Of a DNA stretch of 64,000 nucleotides, positions 1 through 8,398 are shown in pieces (the first letter of the stretch is position 1; the number at the start of each line of letters is the position of its first letter). This stretch comes from DATFKA01 sp035268885. GTDB taxonomy: Bacteria > Bacteroidota > Bacteroidia > Chitinophagales > Saprospiraceae. The position numbers and the translations under genes are program-made. The DNA lies in assembly GCA_035268885.1 (NCBI GenBank), contig DATFKA010000003.1:12471-76470 (forward strand), written 5' to 3'. The notes under the pieces are model-generated. The model searched no databases, had not been told where the DNA came from, and saw nothing but the letters and a program-made list of their open reading frames with translations.

Positions 1-1749
1 TTACTGAGTTTCTCACCAGAAGACAGTACTGGAGTCGTGGTTAGGCCACCAAAAATCGTCAATCAATTCATTACGGTAAGCTATCCATCTTATATTGATA
101 TCCAAGCCTACACTAGTAAGGAGCTGAATATCAGCGCTGTTGAAGGGTCCCGCATTCGCTGGAATCTGCAGTTTGATGGCGAGGTAGATAGTGTTTTTTT
201 ACAAAGCAGCCGTACTAGTTATCCTATGCAGCTACAAAATGGCACTTATACGGGTAGCAGCGTTTTACAATATTCTGGGTTTTATAATTTCAAGTTTAAA
301 GACCTACAAGGAAATACCTACTCCACAGACTTATTTAGCATAGACGTAACCAAAGATGAGGCACCTGAAGTTAAATTAATCGGTATTAATCCCTTTACTT
401 CTTTTAATTTTGAGGAGGATAAAATTGTTCGGTTCAACACGCGGATCACTGACGATTATGGCGTTTCTGAAGCGTATATTATTGCCACGGTAAGTAAGGG
501 TTCAGGAGAAGCCGTAAAATTTAGAGAAGAGCAATTATCCTTTGATGATCCGGTAGTCCAAGGTTCTAAAAACTTAAGGCTCACCAAGCAAATCGACCTG
601 GACCAAATGAAAATGGATTTGGGAGATGAGCTGTATTTCTACGTTGAAGTTTCGGATTTAAAACTACCCAAGCCTAATTTTTCTCGCAGTGAAACTTATT
701 TTGTAGTCCTGAAAGACACAGTGACCAATGAATTTATGGTAGAAGCCACTATGGGGGTTGACAGAATGCCGGCTTTCTTCAGAAGCCAGCGGCAACTCAT
801 CATCGATACTGAAAAACTAATTGAAAAGAGAGGAAAGATAGCCGCCAAAGATTTTAACTTTGAAAGTAACGAATTGGGATTTGACCAAAAGGCCTTACGA
901 CTAAAATATGGAGAATTCATGGGGGAAGAATCTGAAATGGAAGGAACAGGTGGGGCACTTACAGATGAGGCATCTGAACACCACGACCATGACCATGACC
1001 ATGATCACGAAGATCCTTTAGCAGGCTTTAAACATGACCATGATTCCGAGAATGAACACAATCTGGTACCCGATAAATCCAAACAGGAAGGTGCTAAGAA
1101 CCCCTTAGATGAATTTATACACAATCATGATGATCCTGAAGAAGCCACTTTGTTTACGGCGTCCTTACGGGTGAAATTGCGAGAAATGCTTAATGAAATG
1201 TGGGATGCGGAGTTGTATTTGCGACTTTATGAACCCGAAAAATCTCTCCCCTATCAGTATAGGGCCCTACGCTTAATTCAAGAGATTAAAAATAGTGCCC
1301 GGATTTATGTGCACCGCATCGGTTTTGATCCTCCGCCTATTAAAGAAGAGAAAAGGTTATCAGGAGAGCTCGAGGCAGTGGTAAGCTATCGAAAAACGGA
1401 AAACTTAGCTCCGGAAGCCAACTTGCCCTTTGTTCGGGAATCAATTATAAGATTGGAACAGTTGAAAGGAAGAAATGAAGCTATCTCAAGTCAAGATAAA
1501 TTGTTATTTGAAAAGGCAGGAAACGAATTGGCCACTTTAGCGATTGAGTCTCCGGGAAAATACCTCACGACTTTGCAACAATTAAAGTGGCTTTCGGAAG
1601 GTAAGAAGGTGGTGAGATCCACTTATTTGGAGTTGCAACAATCCTTAATGCTAGCTATCCCAAAACCAAAGGATATTCCTAAAACAAGCCGACAATTTAA
1701 GGATGAGATGACTCAGTTATTAATCAAGGAACTGGAAATCAATGATTGA
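1..1749 (+). CDS. DUF4175 family protein, 5' truncated by the window edge
   Basis: The reading frame is open from base 1, so the true start lies upstream; a GTG at 37 is only the first possible start codon inside the window. The visible part has beta-rich, Ig-like sequence (about the first 230 residues), then a His/Asp-rich stretch of alternating His-Asp pairs (about bases 976-1060), then a long helical C-terminus. This arrangement and the C-terminal helices fit the Bacteroidota DUF4175 family, whose complete members start with membrane helices that would lie off the window. The family often sits with MoxR/DUF58/BatA-type genes. The stop overlaps the next gene by 8 bases, indicating translational coupling. 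Biochemical function is unknown; the His-rich loop may bind metal (inference). Confidence 0.75.
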   Translation, partial: LLSFSPEDSTGVVVRPPKIVNQFITVSYPSYIDIQAYTSKELNISAVEGSRIRWNLQFDGEVDSVFLQSSRTSYPMQLQNGTYTGSSVLQYSGFYNFKFKDLQGNTYSTDLFSIDVTKDEAPEVKLIGINPFTSFNFEEDKIVRFNTRITDDYGVSEAYIIATVSKGSGEAVKFREEQLSFDDPVVQGSKNLRLTKQIDLDQMKMDLGDELYFYVEVSDLKLPKPNFSRSETYFVVLKDTVTNEFMVEATMGVDRMPAFFRSQRQLIIDTEKLIEKRGKIAAKDFNFESNELGFDQKALRLKYGEFMGEESEMEGTGGALTDEASEHHDHDHDHDHEDPLAGFKHDHDSENEHNLVPDKSKQEGAKNPLDEFIHNHDDPEEATLFTASLRVKLREMLNEMWDAELYLRLYEPEKSLPYQYRALRLIQEIKNSARIYVHRIGFDPPPIKEEKRLSGELEAVVSYRKTENLAPEANLPFVRESIIRLEQLKGRNEAISSQDKLLFEKAGNELATLAIESPGKYLTTLQQLKWLSEGKKVVRSTYLELQQSLMLAIPKPKDIPKTSRQFKDEMTQLLIKELEIND

Positions 1750-3490
1750 CCCCTTCCATTTTGTCCATATTAACGGGTTTTGGCCAATTGTAATTATTGC
1801 TATTCTTACCTGGCTTTTGTTTGGCTGGAAAGAGTCGCCTCACTACGGGCGTCCGAAGTTCATCATTCATTTAGGGGTGGCATTGATCGCCATCTCATCG
1901 CTTGCCCTGATAGCTTTGCAACCACAAATACGGGTAAAAAAGGAAAAAAAAGTTGCCGTCTTACTAACGGAGGGCTACGATCAGGAAAAATTAGACAGTC
2001 TTAAAAAGACCCTGCAAAAATTTGAAGTTTATCCCTATACCATGGGGGAAACCATTTTTGATCCGGATGAAATTCCTTCGGCTGCCTTGATACTCGGAAA
2101 TGGTATCCGACCCTTTGATTTCTGGCAGTTAGAAAAGGTTCCAACCCGCTTTTTAGGTGGAAAAGAACTAAAAGGAGTAACCCAAATTAATTATGATGCT
2201 GATCAAATTGAGGGGAATCGCATTCAATTCAACGGAACTTATACCAGGCCTGTCAAAAACCATCAATTATTTTTAGAAGGGCCAGGTGGCAATCCTTTGG
2301 ATTCCGTGCTATTGACCGATAGACCATCTCAGTTATTTGAGCTTTCCACTGACCTGAACGTCGTTGGGAATTTTAAGTTCTATCTAGTAGAAAGGGACAG
2401 TCTTGGCGCGGTCATCTCTCAAGACATACTGCCAGTGAGTATCGCTGAAAAAAGCCCTTTAAAAATATTGATGCTCAATGGTTTTCCAACCTTCGAAACC
2501 AAATATTTGAAAAATTATTTGGCCGAGGCTGGTCATCTCGTGGTGGTTAAAAATCAATTAACCACAGCGCGTTATAAGTACGAGTACTTTAACATGACTA
2601 GCAAGCCGATCATCGATATTACACAAGAGCAGTTAGCTTTTTTTGATTTGTTAATCATGGATACCAAATCTTTAAAAGGACTTTCTAACCGACAACTAAG
2701 CACTTTAAAATCGACAATAAGCGAGTTGGGCATGGGCTTACTTATCCAGGCAGATGCTGACTATTTTAGTGGGAGGCAATTAATATCTTCCTTTACATTT
2801 GATAGGGAACCGCGTGAAGAGGCGTTCCTGGCAGCATACCCACAACAGCAACTAAAGAAATATCCGTATCAGTTCAGAAATGGTTTTTCGATCCAGATTA
2901 TTCACCGCACGGATGGAAAAATATGGTCGGCTTATGAACGCCTGGGTTCAGGAAGAGTTGGAAGTTCCGTATTTCAAAACACCTTTGAGTTGGTATTGGA
3001 TGGACACACCAAAACGTATCATGCTTTTTGGTCTGAGATTATCGAAAAGTTAAGTAAACGAACAACACCCGCCGTTCAATGGGATGCCAATCATCGTTTC
3101 GCTTATAAAGACCAACCCTTTGAATTTGAATTGCGGACAACCTTTACCCAACCAATCGTTGAATCAAGTGAAGGGTATGCCATTCCCTTACAAAGAGATG
3201 TCCATGTGAAAAGTTTATGGAAAGGTCAGGTTTACCCAAGGGCTACTGGGTGGAAGCAGCAATACCTCAACCAGGATAGTTCGGAAGTATTTCACTACTA
3301 TGTCACCGATAGCGCTCAGTGGAAGTCAATCACTAGATTCAATACGTTGAACAGCAATCAAATTTATTTTAATGAGACCTCTAAAGCGGTAAGCACTCCA
3401 GACACAACTTTAAAAAGGGTTAACCCCCTGTGGTTTTTCTTGGTTTTCATGGTCTGTGCTGGCTATTTATGGCTTGAGCCTAAGTTATAA
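1742..3490 (+). CDS. Conserved membrane protein, partner of the DUF4175 protein
   Basis: A 582-residue protein with two N-terminal membrane helices (about residues 12-30 and 42-60), a large soluble part, and a final membrane helix (about 563-580). The topology resembles BatA-type proteins of Bacteroidota aerotolerance-like operons, but I see no MIDAS motif of a von Willebrand A domain, so I do not name it BatA. The middle has an alternating beta/alpha pattern like a glutamine-amidotransferase-like or Rossmann domain. It starts 8 bases inside the upstream gene and so is very likely co-expressed with it. Function unknown. Confidence 0.7.
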   Translation: MIDPFHFVHINGFWPIVIIAILTWLLFGWKESPHYGRPKFIIHLGVALIAISSLALIALQPQIRVKKEKKVAVLLTEGYDQEKLDSLKKTLQKFEVYPYTMGETIFDPDEIPSAALILGNGIRPFDFWQLEKVPTRFLGGKELKGVTQINYDADQIEGNRIQFNGTYTRPVKNHQLFLEGPGGNPLDSVLLTDRPSQLFELSTDLNVVGNFKFYLVERDSLGAVISQDILPVSIAEKSPLKILMLNGFPTFETKYLKNYLAEAGHLVVVKNQLTTARYKYEYFNMTSKPIIDITQEQLAFFDLLIMDTKSLKGLSNRQLSTLKSTISELGMGLLIQADADYFSGRQLISSFTFDREPREEAFLAAYPQQQLKKYPYQFRNGFSIQIIHRTDGKIWSAYERLGSGRVGSSVFQNTFELVLDGHTKTYHAFWSEIIEKLSKRTTPAVQWDANHRFAYKDQPFEFELRTTFTQPIVESSEGYAIPLQRDVHVKSLWKGQVYPRATGWKQQYLNQDSSEVFHYYVTDSAQWKSITRFNTLNSNQIYFNETSKAVSTPDTTLKRVNPLWFFLVFMVCAGYLWLEPKL

Positions 3491-3748
3491 GAACTGCGCA
3501 ATCTCATTAGCTAAAATACGCTCTAATGAGGGCATCGCTAGCTTAAATAGAAGCCGCTGCCCAAGCAGATAGGGGCAATCCACCGACCGCAGTTGCCCGA
3601 ATCGGAAGTTCATCAACAATTTCAGGCGCGGCTTCTTCAGCAAATGGAAGCCATTGAACAAAAGCATTGTTTTATTTCTTTACTTTCGGAAAAAGAAAAA
3701 CTATTGTCGTAGTTTAGGTGCTAAACCATCAAAAAATATTAACACCCT
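3491..3748. other. Intergenic region with a possible decayed coding remnant
   Basis: No intact gene is supported here. On the plus strand one frame is open from 3551 to a TAG at 3710-3712 without a start codon; it encodes a Gln/Glu/Leu-rich helical tail reminiscent of the C-termini of type I restriction specificity subunits. That resemblance is weak and could be chance. A minus-strand frame (3485-3667) is also open but has no recognisable features. The last bases carry the upstream region of the hydrolase gene at 3749. Confidence 0.25.
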
Positions 3749-5185
3749 ATGAAAAAAAGTTTACCGAAATTATTATTCGCCGCACTGCTATTACTGAATT
3801 CGGCGCTACTGTCCGGGCAAGAACTCATCGGATACGAACAGAAAGGCTCCTTTTCTTTTTTGGCTTATTTACTCTTAATTGGTAATCAGGCGGAATACGA
3901 CGTCGAGGCCTACAAAATTAATTATACGACCACGGATTTGACTGGGGCGGTCGATACGGCTTCGGGGCTGATTACTTTTCCCAAAACAATGGATATTAGC
4001 TCGCCTTTGACTCTGATCCAACACGGTACGGTGCCTAACCGCAATGCGGTGCCTTCTAATCTGCAGGGCGGATACGAATTGGGAGCGGCTTTGTCTTCGA
4101 TTGGCTACGTAACGATCCAGCCCGATTATCTGGGGCTTGGCGATTCGGATGGCCTACATCCCTACGTACATGCGGAATCGGAAGCCAGTGCGGGGATTGA
4201 TATGATTTTTGCCGCCAAGGCCTTTCTCGACGAATTTCAAATTGCCTATAATGATCAATTATTCGTAACGGGCTATTCCCAGGGTGGACACGCCGCAATG
4301 GCTGCTCACCGCGAGCTGGAGGCAAACTACGCCGGTGAACTACCAGTAACGGCAGCCGCTCCGCTGTCCGGGCCTTATAGTATTTCTACGGCAACCAAAG
4401 AGCGTTTGCTCAGTGATGAAGAATATTTTTTTCCGGGCTACGCTGCCTGGACCCTGCTTTCCTATAATGAGGCTTACGGTCTCTACGACAGTCTGACGCA
4501 GTATATGAAGCAGCCCTACGCTGAATACGCCCTGGCCTTTAAAAATGAGGAAATAGACCTGAACACATTGCATGCCGATATGATCGCGCAACTAAATCAG
4601 GAATTTGGTGCTTCGGTAGTGAAAAATATGTTTCAGGATTCTATTATTGCCGCCATCCAGGCCGATCCGGATCATCCTTTTAATCAGGCACTCCGCGATA
4701 ATGACACCTACGACTGGGCTCCAGTGGCCCCCACTCGAATGTTTTACTGTATGAGCGACGATCAGGTATCTTTTACCAATAGTATTATTGCTGATTCGGT
4801 GATGAATGCCAACGGGGCGGTCGATGTGGAGTCCAGAGATGTCGCTCCCAGTCAGGATCATGGCGGTTGTATCCTACCGGCCGGATTAGCGACCATTAAT
4901 TTCTTTAATCAGTATGCGCAGTTTACTGTTTCTAGTAACCGCCGACTGGTACAGCTGGAGGGGGTCTCTCTTTATCCTAATCCGGCACAGCGGCAGGTCC
5001 AACTGAGTGGCGTGCCACCGGATGCACAATTACAAATGCTGGATATGCAGGGTCGTACGCTACGGCAACACCGGCTTAGAGCAGATACGGAATCGATTAA
5101 TGTGGAATCGCTACGCCCGGGCGTTTATCTATTCCGGCTCACGGCTCCCGACGGGGTCTGGAATCAGCAGGTAGTCGTACAATAA
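3749..5185 (+). CDS. Secreted alpha/beta hydrolase with T9SS sorting domain
   Basis: A 478-residue exported hydrolase. Residues 1-23 form a signal peptide ending before a Gln. The nucleophile elbow is GYSQGG with Ser177; a likely acid is in the CMSDD segment near residue 340 and a likely His in the QDHGG segment near 372. These features fit secretory lipases and esterases of the alpha/beta hydrolase fold. The last 75 or so residues are a type A T9SS C-terminal domain (YPNPA start, GVYLFRL near the end), so the enzyme should be exported through T9SS and attached to the surface or released. Substrate cannot be told. The gene stands alone, with opposing genes downstream. Confidence 0.85.
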   Translation: MKKSLPKLLFAALLLLNSALLSGQELIGYEQKGSFSFLAYLLLIGNQAEYDVEAYKINYTTTDLTGAVDTASGLITFPKTMDISSPLTLIQHGTVPNRNAVPSNLQGGYELGAALSSIGYVTIQPDYLGLGDSDGLHPYVHAESEASAGIDMIFAAKAFLDEFQIAYNDQLFVTGYSQGGHAAMAAHRELEANYAGELPVTAAAPLSGPYSISTATKERLLSDEEYFFPGYAAWTLLSYNEAYGLYDSLTQYMKQPYAEYALAFKNEEIDLNTLHADMIAQLNQEFGASVVKNMFQDSIIAAIQADPDHPFNQALRDNDTYDWAPVAPTRMFYCMSDDQVSFTNSIIADSVMNANGAVDVESRDVAPSQDHGGCILPAGLATINFFNQYAQFTVSSNRRLVQLEGVSLYPNPAQRQVQLSGVPPDAQLQMLDMQGRTLRQHRLRADTESINVESLRPGVYLFRLTAPDGVWNQQVVVQ

Positions 5186-5189
5186 GTGA

Positions 5190-5414
5190 TCAGTTGCAAT
5201 TGGGGGCATTCTCTCCGGTCCAGGTGCGAAAATACCGGTCACCGTTCAGGAAGGTTTTGTCCCCATCACGAGTCAGTACATATTCGTAGACTTCTCCTGA
5301 ATTAAAGTTCAGTTGCAGGACGGCCTGGCCGCTGTGGTTGCCGATCACTTTCCACTCGCCCGATCCTGCGCCACTGCGATTACTATAAGCCGTGGAGCCC
5401 ACATCAATGCTCAT
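5190..5414 (-). CDS. C-terminal part of a frameshifted exported protein
   Basis: This 74-residue frame encodes a Gly/Ser/Asn-rich beta segment ending in a YFRTWTGE-type motif and Cys. The same frame stays open upstream of its ATG to about 5462 and there encodes a Cys-Pro-Gln-Gly-Tyr-Phe segment, which I associate with a Bacteroidota domain of exported proteins. So the ATG at 5414 is probably not a real start: this looks like the C-terminal domain of the protein begun by the next ORF, moved out of frame. The stop of the upstream ORF overlaps this ATG as ATGA, so a coupled two-gene arrangement cannot be excluded. The frameshift view relies partly on recalled family structure. Confidence 0.5.
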   Translation of the reverse strand: MSIDVGSTAYSNRSGAGSGEWKVIGNHSGQAVLQLNFNSGEVYEYVLTRDGDKTFLNGDRYFRTWTGENAPNCN

Positions 5415-5902
5415 ATGATTGTTGGTGGAGTAATGAAAGTAGCCCTGTGGGCACTGGAGTATTTATCTTTCAGGGTCGCCGAAATGATGGTTACGCCACT
5501 GCCGTAGGGGTTAACCATGCCTACGATGTAGGCTTTTGCCGCCTGGTACTCGAGGGTGCCCGTAAATTCGGTGCCAATCCCGTTGGATCCGACGGATTCA
5601 AAGCGGGTACCGTTCATCTGCAGGTTGGTACCGTTCTGTTCGACCATTCCTGCCCGTGCTTCTTGTTTGAGTACTTCGACGGATGCCGCCTCGTTGGTCG
5701 TCAGTAAGATGAATCCGGGTACTGTATTGCTCCCCATCAGGAAGCTGCCATTCGCCTCCTGTCCCACCCAGCCGTCGGGTATTTGAAAGGAGAGTCCCAG
5801 CGATTTGTATTCTACCAGACCGGTTTGTTGGGCAAAGGCAGAAGCGCAGCAGAAAAGAAATAAACCGGTGAAAAATGACTTTAGAATCGGTTTCATGAGC
5901 AT
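5411..5902 (-). CDS. Exported protein of unknown function, N-terminal part
   Basis: A 163-residue ORF with a clear signal peptide (residues 1-24, ending in an Ala-Phe-Ala-Gln motif) followed by a globular domain with the pattern LGLSFQIPDGWVGQE, seen in Bacteroidota proteins related to PsbP-like or DUF1795-like folds. The ORF loses its protein-like character after about residue 145, where the alternative frame carries the Cys-Pro-Gln-Gly domain described for 5190-5414. The most economical reading is one gene at 5190-5902 with a frameshift, probably accompanied by an internal deletion, near 5440-5465. A sequencing error, a real pseudogene or recoding would all look alike here. Function unknown. 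Confidence 0.6.
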   Translation of the reverse strand: MLMKPILKSFFTGLFLFCCASAFAQQTGLVEYKSLGLSFQIPDGWVGQEANGSFLMGSNTVPGFILLTTNEAASVEVLKQEARAGMVEQNGTNLQMNGTRFESVGSNGIGTEFTGTLEYQAAKAYIVGMVNPYGSGVTIISATLKDKYSSAHRATFITPPTII

Positions 5903-5943
5903 TGTTTTGGTGTTGTACTTTTATTCTTTGTGTATTTTGTAGT

Positions 5944-6121
5944 AATGAAGTTGTTTAAAAACTCCTCACTGAGCCCTTGGCAACACATTGAAAGCCAATA
6001 GGGCAGCTCTTTTTCCCTTCGTCCGCCTGAGGCGGATGGCTACGAGAAAAAAAAGTAGCCTTGTCTTGACTTCCAAGCCGTTACCAATCATCTCACCAGG
6101 AATTCTTTAACAACTTCAATA
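5944..6121. repeat. Long imperfect inverted repeat with GCCTGAGGC tip
   Basis: The arms ATGAAGTTGTT (5945-5955) and AACAACTTCAAT (6109-6120) pair at the base, and pairing with bulges continues inward to a perfect tip, TCCGCC-TGA-GGCGGA, at 6022-6036. The element is about 178 bases, lies between divergent genes and has no coding content. It resembles a miniature inverted-repeat element or a large intergenic hairpin. The tip core recurs at 24384-24392 and 63792-63802. Confidence 0.6.
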
Positions 6122-6173
6122 ATATAAGTAAAGTAGAGGATATTTTTTGTTTTGAAATTTAACCATAAAGCGA

Positions 6174-6650
6174 ATGATGGATAAAAAAGACTTACTCAAT
6201 TCCCTGCCACAGCGGGGCTCCGTGTCCTGGATGGGCCTGCGCCCAAAGAAAGATGTCGATCTGGTAGCGGTGGACGAAGCCGTGCTGGATCCCGAAACCG
6301 GATTGGTCGGAGACCACTATCGGGGGCGTAGTAAAAAAAGGCAGGTGACCCTGATCCAGGCAGAACATTTGGGCGTAGTTGGCCAATTATTAGGCCGCGA
6401 GATTTCTCCTGGGCTTACTCGTCGTAACGTAGTCGTGGCCGGGATTAATCTGCTGGCCCTGAAAGACCGCCAATTTCAGATTGGCGAAGTAATCCTGGAA
6501 GGAACGGGGTATTGTCATCCCTGCTCTAAAATGGAACGCAACCTGGGAGAAGGGGGCTATAATGCCATGCGGGGACACGGTGGCCTTACGGCAAAAATTG
6601 TTAAGGGTGGAACTATTCAGTTGGGGGATGAGGTTAGTTTGGTAAAATAA
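6174..6650 (+). CDS. MOSC domain-containing protein
   Basis: A 158-residue stand-alone MOSC domain protein. The family (MOCO sulfurase C-terminal) binds sulfur or molybdenum cofactor intermediates, or serves as the core of molybdoenzymes such as YiiM/YuaD. Typical features are a GDHYRGR segment, a SPGLTRRNVVVAGINLL-type core and the conserved Cys in the GYCHPC segment, the likely sulfur carrier. The length fits a single-domain member lacking the N-terminal beta barrel. ATG at 6174 or 6177 are both possible. No molybdenum-cofactor genes lie nearby, so its partner is unknown. Confidence 0.85.
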   Translation: MMDKKDLLNSLPQRGSVSWMGLRPKKDVDLVAVDEAVLDPETGLVGDHYRGRSKKRQVTLIQAEHLGVVGQLLGREISPGLTRRNVVVAGINLLALKDRQFQIGEVILEGTGYCHPCSKMERNLGEGGYNAMRGHGGLTAKIVKGGTIQLGDEVSLVK

Positions 6651-6725
6651 ATGAAGTGGTTTAAATCGCTTCAATTTGTGTACAGGACAAAAACTCAAAA
6701 TTGAGCAACCATTTTGACTAAATAG

Positions 6726-6851
6726 TGCAGAGGGAATGATATAGTTATCTGTTGGGAATGGTCCCCCCATCTCGATTGGTGCCAGGATCGGGACGATCAA
6801 TTGGAAGAGGCACTAGCAGAGATGGAAGAATCCGGAAAAATTCCCAAGTAA
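6726..6851 (+). pseudogene. Possible short gene remnant upstream of ferredoxin
   Basis: A 41-codon frame without an ATG runs from just after a TAG (6723-6725) to a TAA at 6849-6851. Its translation has a Val-Ile-Cys-Trp-Glu-Trp segment followed by an acidic helix ending in SGKIPK, which looks protein-like rather than random. It could be the 3' end of a decayed gene. I do not recognise the family, and chance is possible at this length. Confidence 0.25.
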
Positions 6852-6855
6852 TCCG

Positions 6856-6863
6856 TAGTTTTG
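6856..6863 (+). promoter_or_regulatory. Predicted -7 promoter box of the ferredoxin gene
   Basis: TAGTTTTG matches the Bacteroidota -7 consensus TAnnTTTG exactly and lies 32 bases before the ATG at 6896. No convincing -33 TTTG was found. Confidence 0.45.
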
Positions 6864-6895
6864 CGATCACCAAAACAAATTAATAAAGAAAGACT

Positions 6896-7234
6896 ATGGC
6901 AGAGGATAATATGGTGAATATCACCTTGATTGATCGGAAAGGACAGCAACACCAATTGGAAGCTCCTACGGATATGGACATGAATATTATGGAGGTTTGT
7001 AAAGCCTACGAACTGCCCGTAAAGGGGACCTGTGGTGGTATGGCCCTTTGTTCTACCTGTCATGTGTACGTAGAGTCGGAGCACGAGTTACCCGAGATGA
7101 GTGAAGACGAAGAAGATATGTTGGATCAGGCCTTTTTTGTGGAAGACAATTCCCGTTTGGGCTGTCAGCTGGCGATCAAAGATGCTTTGGAGGGTATCGT
7201 TTTGCGCCTGGCGCCCGTCTCCGAAGAAGATTAA
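6896..7234 (+). CDS. Adrenodoxin-type 2Fe-2S ferredoxin
   Basis: A 112-residue single-domain ferredoxin that carries electrons via a 2Fe-2S cluster. The four cluster ligands are visible as Cys46-x5-Cys52-x2-Cys55 and Cys90, the spacing of the adrenodoxin/Fdx (ISC-type) family rather than plant-type ferredoxin. The acidic segment between residues 62 and 75 is the usual partner-binding face. No ISC or SUF genes are adjacent in the window, so its partner cannot be assigned; Fe-S assembly or a monooxygenase are both plausible. The gene converges with the biotin carrier gene, their stop codons being directly adjacent. Confidence 0.9.
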   Translation: MAEDNMVNITLIDRKGQQHQLEAPTDMDMNIMEVCKAYELPVKGTCGGMALCSTCHVYVESEHELPEMSEDEEDMLDQAFFVEDNSRLGCQLAIKDALEGIVLRLAPVSEED

Positions 7235-7720
7235 TTATTCTTCGAAGGTTATCAATACCTGATTCTTATCCACGGAATCGCCCTTTGCGACTTTAATTTC
7301 CTTAACGACGACTTCGGTGGGCGCTTTGATGACATTTTCCATTTTCATCGCTTCGAGAATAAGTAAGGGCTCTCCTTCCTGCAATTGATCCCCTACGTTA
7401 ACCTGGATTTCCAGTACCAGTCCGGGCATGGGGGCGGCGATCTCATCAATCTTTTTCCCCGCATCAACTTTTAGTCCCAGGCGGTCAATGAGCTGATCGT
7501 AATGGTCGGCCAGCTCTACCTGGTAATTGTTGCCATTGATCCGGATTTTGAAACTTTTATTCTGGTAGTCTAAGTGGAGTATTTCGGCCCGGTAGGCTTT
7601 ACCTTTCAGCAGCACGTGAAACTGGCCATCGGCTTCTCTGACGAAGTCGAGATCTTCCGTATTTAAATTATCAAAAGTGAATTGTTCCTCATTAACACTT
7701 GCGGAATAGTTAGTAGGCAT
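7235..7720 (-). CDS. Biotin carboxyl carrier domain protein
   Basis: A 161-residue protein with a C-terminal biotinyl/lipoyl domain (about residues 88-161) containing the signature EAMKME; the biotin-accepting Lys is residue 126. The N-terminal 80 residues resemble the BT or linker region of propionyl/methylcrotonyl/pyruvate-type carboxylase subunits. It should carry carboxybiotin between a biotin carboxylase and a carboxyltransferase, neither of which is nearby. In Bacteroidota such proteins commonly pair with acyl-CoA carboxylase beta subunits. It is the last gene of a minus-strand cluster, 14 bases after the membrane protein gene. Confidence 0.88.
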   Translation of the reverse strand: MPTNYSASVNEEQFTFDNLNTEDLDFVREADGQFHVLLKGKAYRAEILHLDYQNKSFKIRINGNNYQVELADHYDQLIDRLGLKVDAGKKIDEIAAPMPGLVLEIQVNVGDQLQEGEPLLILEAMKMENVIKAPTEVVVKEIKVAKGDSVDKNQVLITFEE

Positions 7721-7734
7721 AGGTTTTGGATTTA

Positions 7735-8142
7735 CTACTCAGGTGGGTCTGCTGTTTTAGGTTGTTGCAGCTTTCCCAGTTTTATCAAAAACAACACCTC
7801 GAATGTAGTGTATATAATGTACAATCCAAAGAAGGGCAGTACAAATAATTTGGTATCCGGCTCCGTTAGTTTCAGGTAGCCAATCGTGATGCCCCCGCAC
7901 AAGAACAGCTTCAGCATTAGGAAGACCAAAAAGGCATTGGTGAAGGCATTTTTATTTTGGCTAAGGGCGGCGGCGCGTCCGGTGAAAAACATAAAAATGC
8001 AGAGTAAGATAAAAAAGAGCAGACTGAGCCAGCCCAGCAGTTGGTGGGGCTGCAAAACAGGAATTTGGTGAACGGCATACACGGCAATAGCCGAAGGTAT
8101 GCTTACATAGATCAATTGTTTAAAGAAGGTAGAGGTCTCCAT
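7735..8142 (-). CDS. Four-helix membrane protein, AtpI-like
   Basis: A 135-residue integral membrane protein with four predicted helices (about residues 10-26, 36-54, 66-84 and 95-117) and a basic, proline-containing C-terminal tail. It follows the AtpZ gene by only 4 bases. In Bacteroidota, bactofilin, AtpZ and such a small membrane protein typically precede atpB and the rest of the F-type ATP synthase operon, so this is probably the AtpI-like assembly or ion-uptake factor. Assignment rests on position and topology. Here atpB does not follow; a biotin carrier gene does. Confidence 0.65.
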   Translation of the reverse strand: METSTFFKQLIYVSIPSAIAVYAVHQIPVLQPHQLLGWLSLLFFILLCIFMFFTGRAAALSQNKNAFTNAFLVFLMLKLFLCGGITIGYLKLTEPDTKLFVLPFFGLYIIYTTFEVLFLIKLGKLQQPKTADPPE

Positions 8143-8146
8143 ATTT

Positions 8147-8398
8147 TTACTTGTCCGCTGGAAAAATGAAATCCTTTAGAGGAATGTAGATGGCCAGAAA
8201 GACGGCAATCAGGGAGCAGATCAGGGTGAAGATGCGGTCGGTGGCCAGCGTTTTGTCTAACCACTGGCCACCGAGCACTCCTAAGACGACAATTGCGCCC
8301 ATCTGAAAAGCCATGCCAGAGTATTTAGCAAATGCTCTGGCACTTTCTGGCGATAAGAATGACTTCTTTTTTTCTTTTTGATCTTCGGGATTACCCAA
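8147..8398 (-). CDS. AtpZ/AtpI family protein
   Basis: An 83-residue protein with a basic N-terminus and two membrane helices (about residues 29-47 and 57-77). The GxxxGxWLD segment after helix 1 is the signature of the AtpZ/AtpI family, which helps c-ring assembly or Mg/Ca uptake beside the F1Fo ATP synthase. Its start overlaps the bactofilin gene by 8 bases. The ATP synthase structural genes are not in the window. Confidence 0.8.
   Translation of the reverse strand: MGNPEDQKEKKKSFLSPESARAFAKYSGMAFQMGAIVVLGVLGGQWLDKTLATDRIFTLICSLIAVFLAIYIPLKDFIFPADK

Noticed and set aside
3485..3667. 60-codon minus-strand frame
   Set aside because: No recognisable motif, no promoter and overlap with the preceding gene's stop; treated as non-coding.
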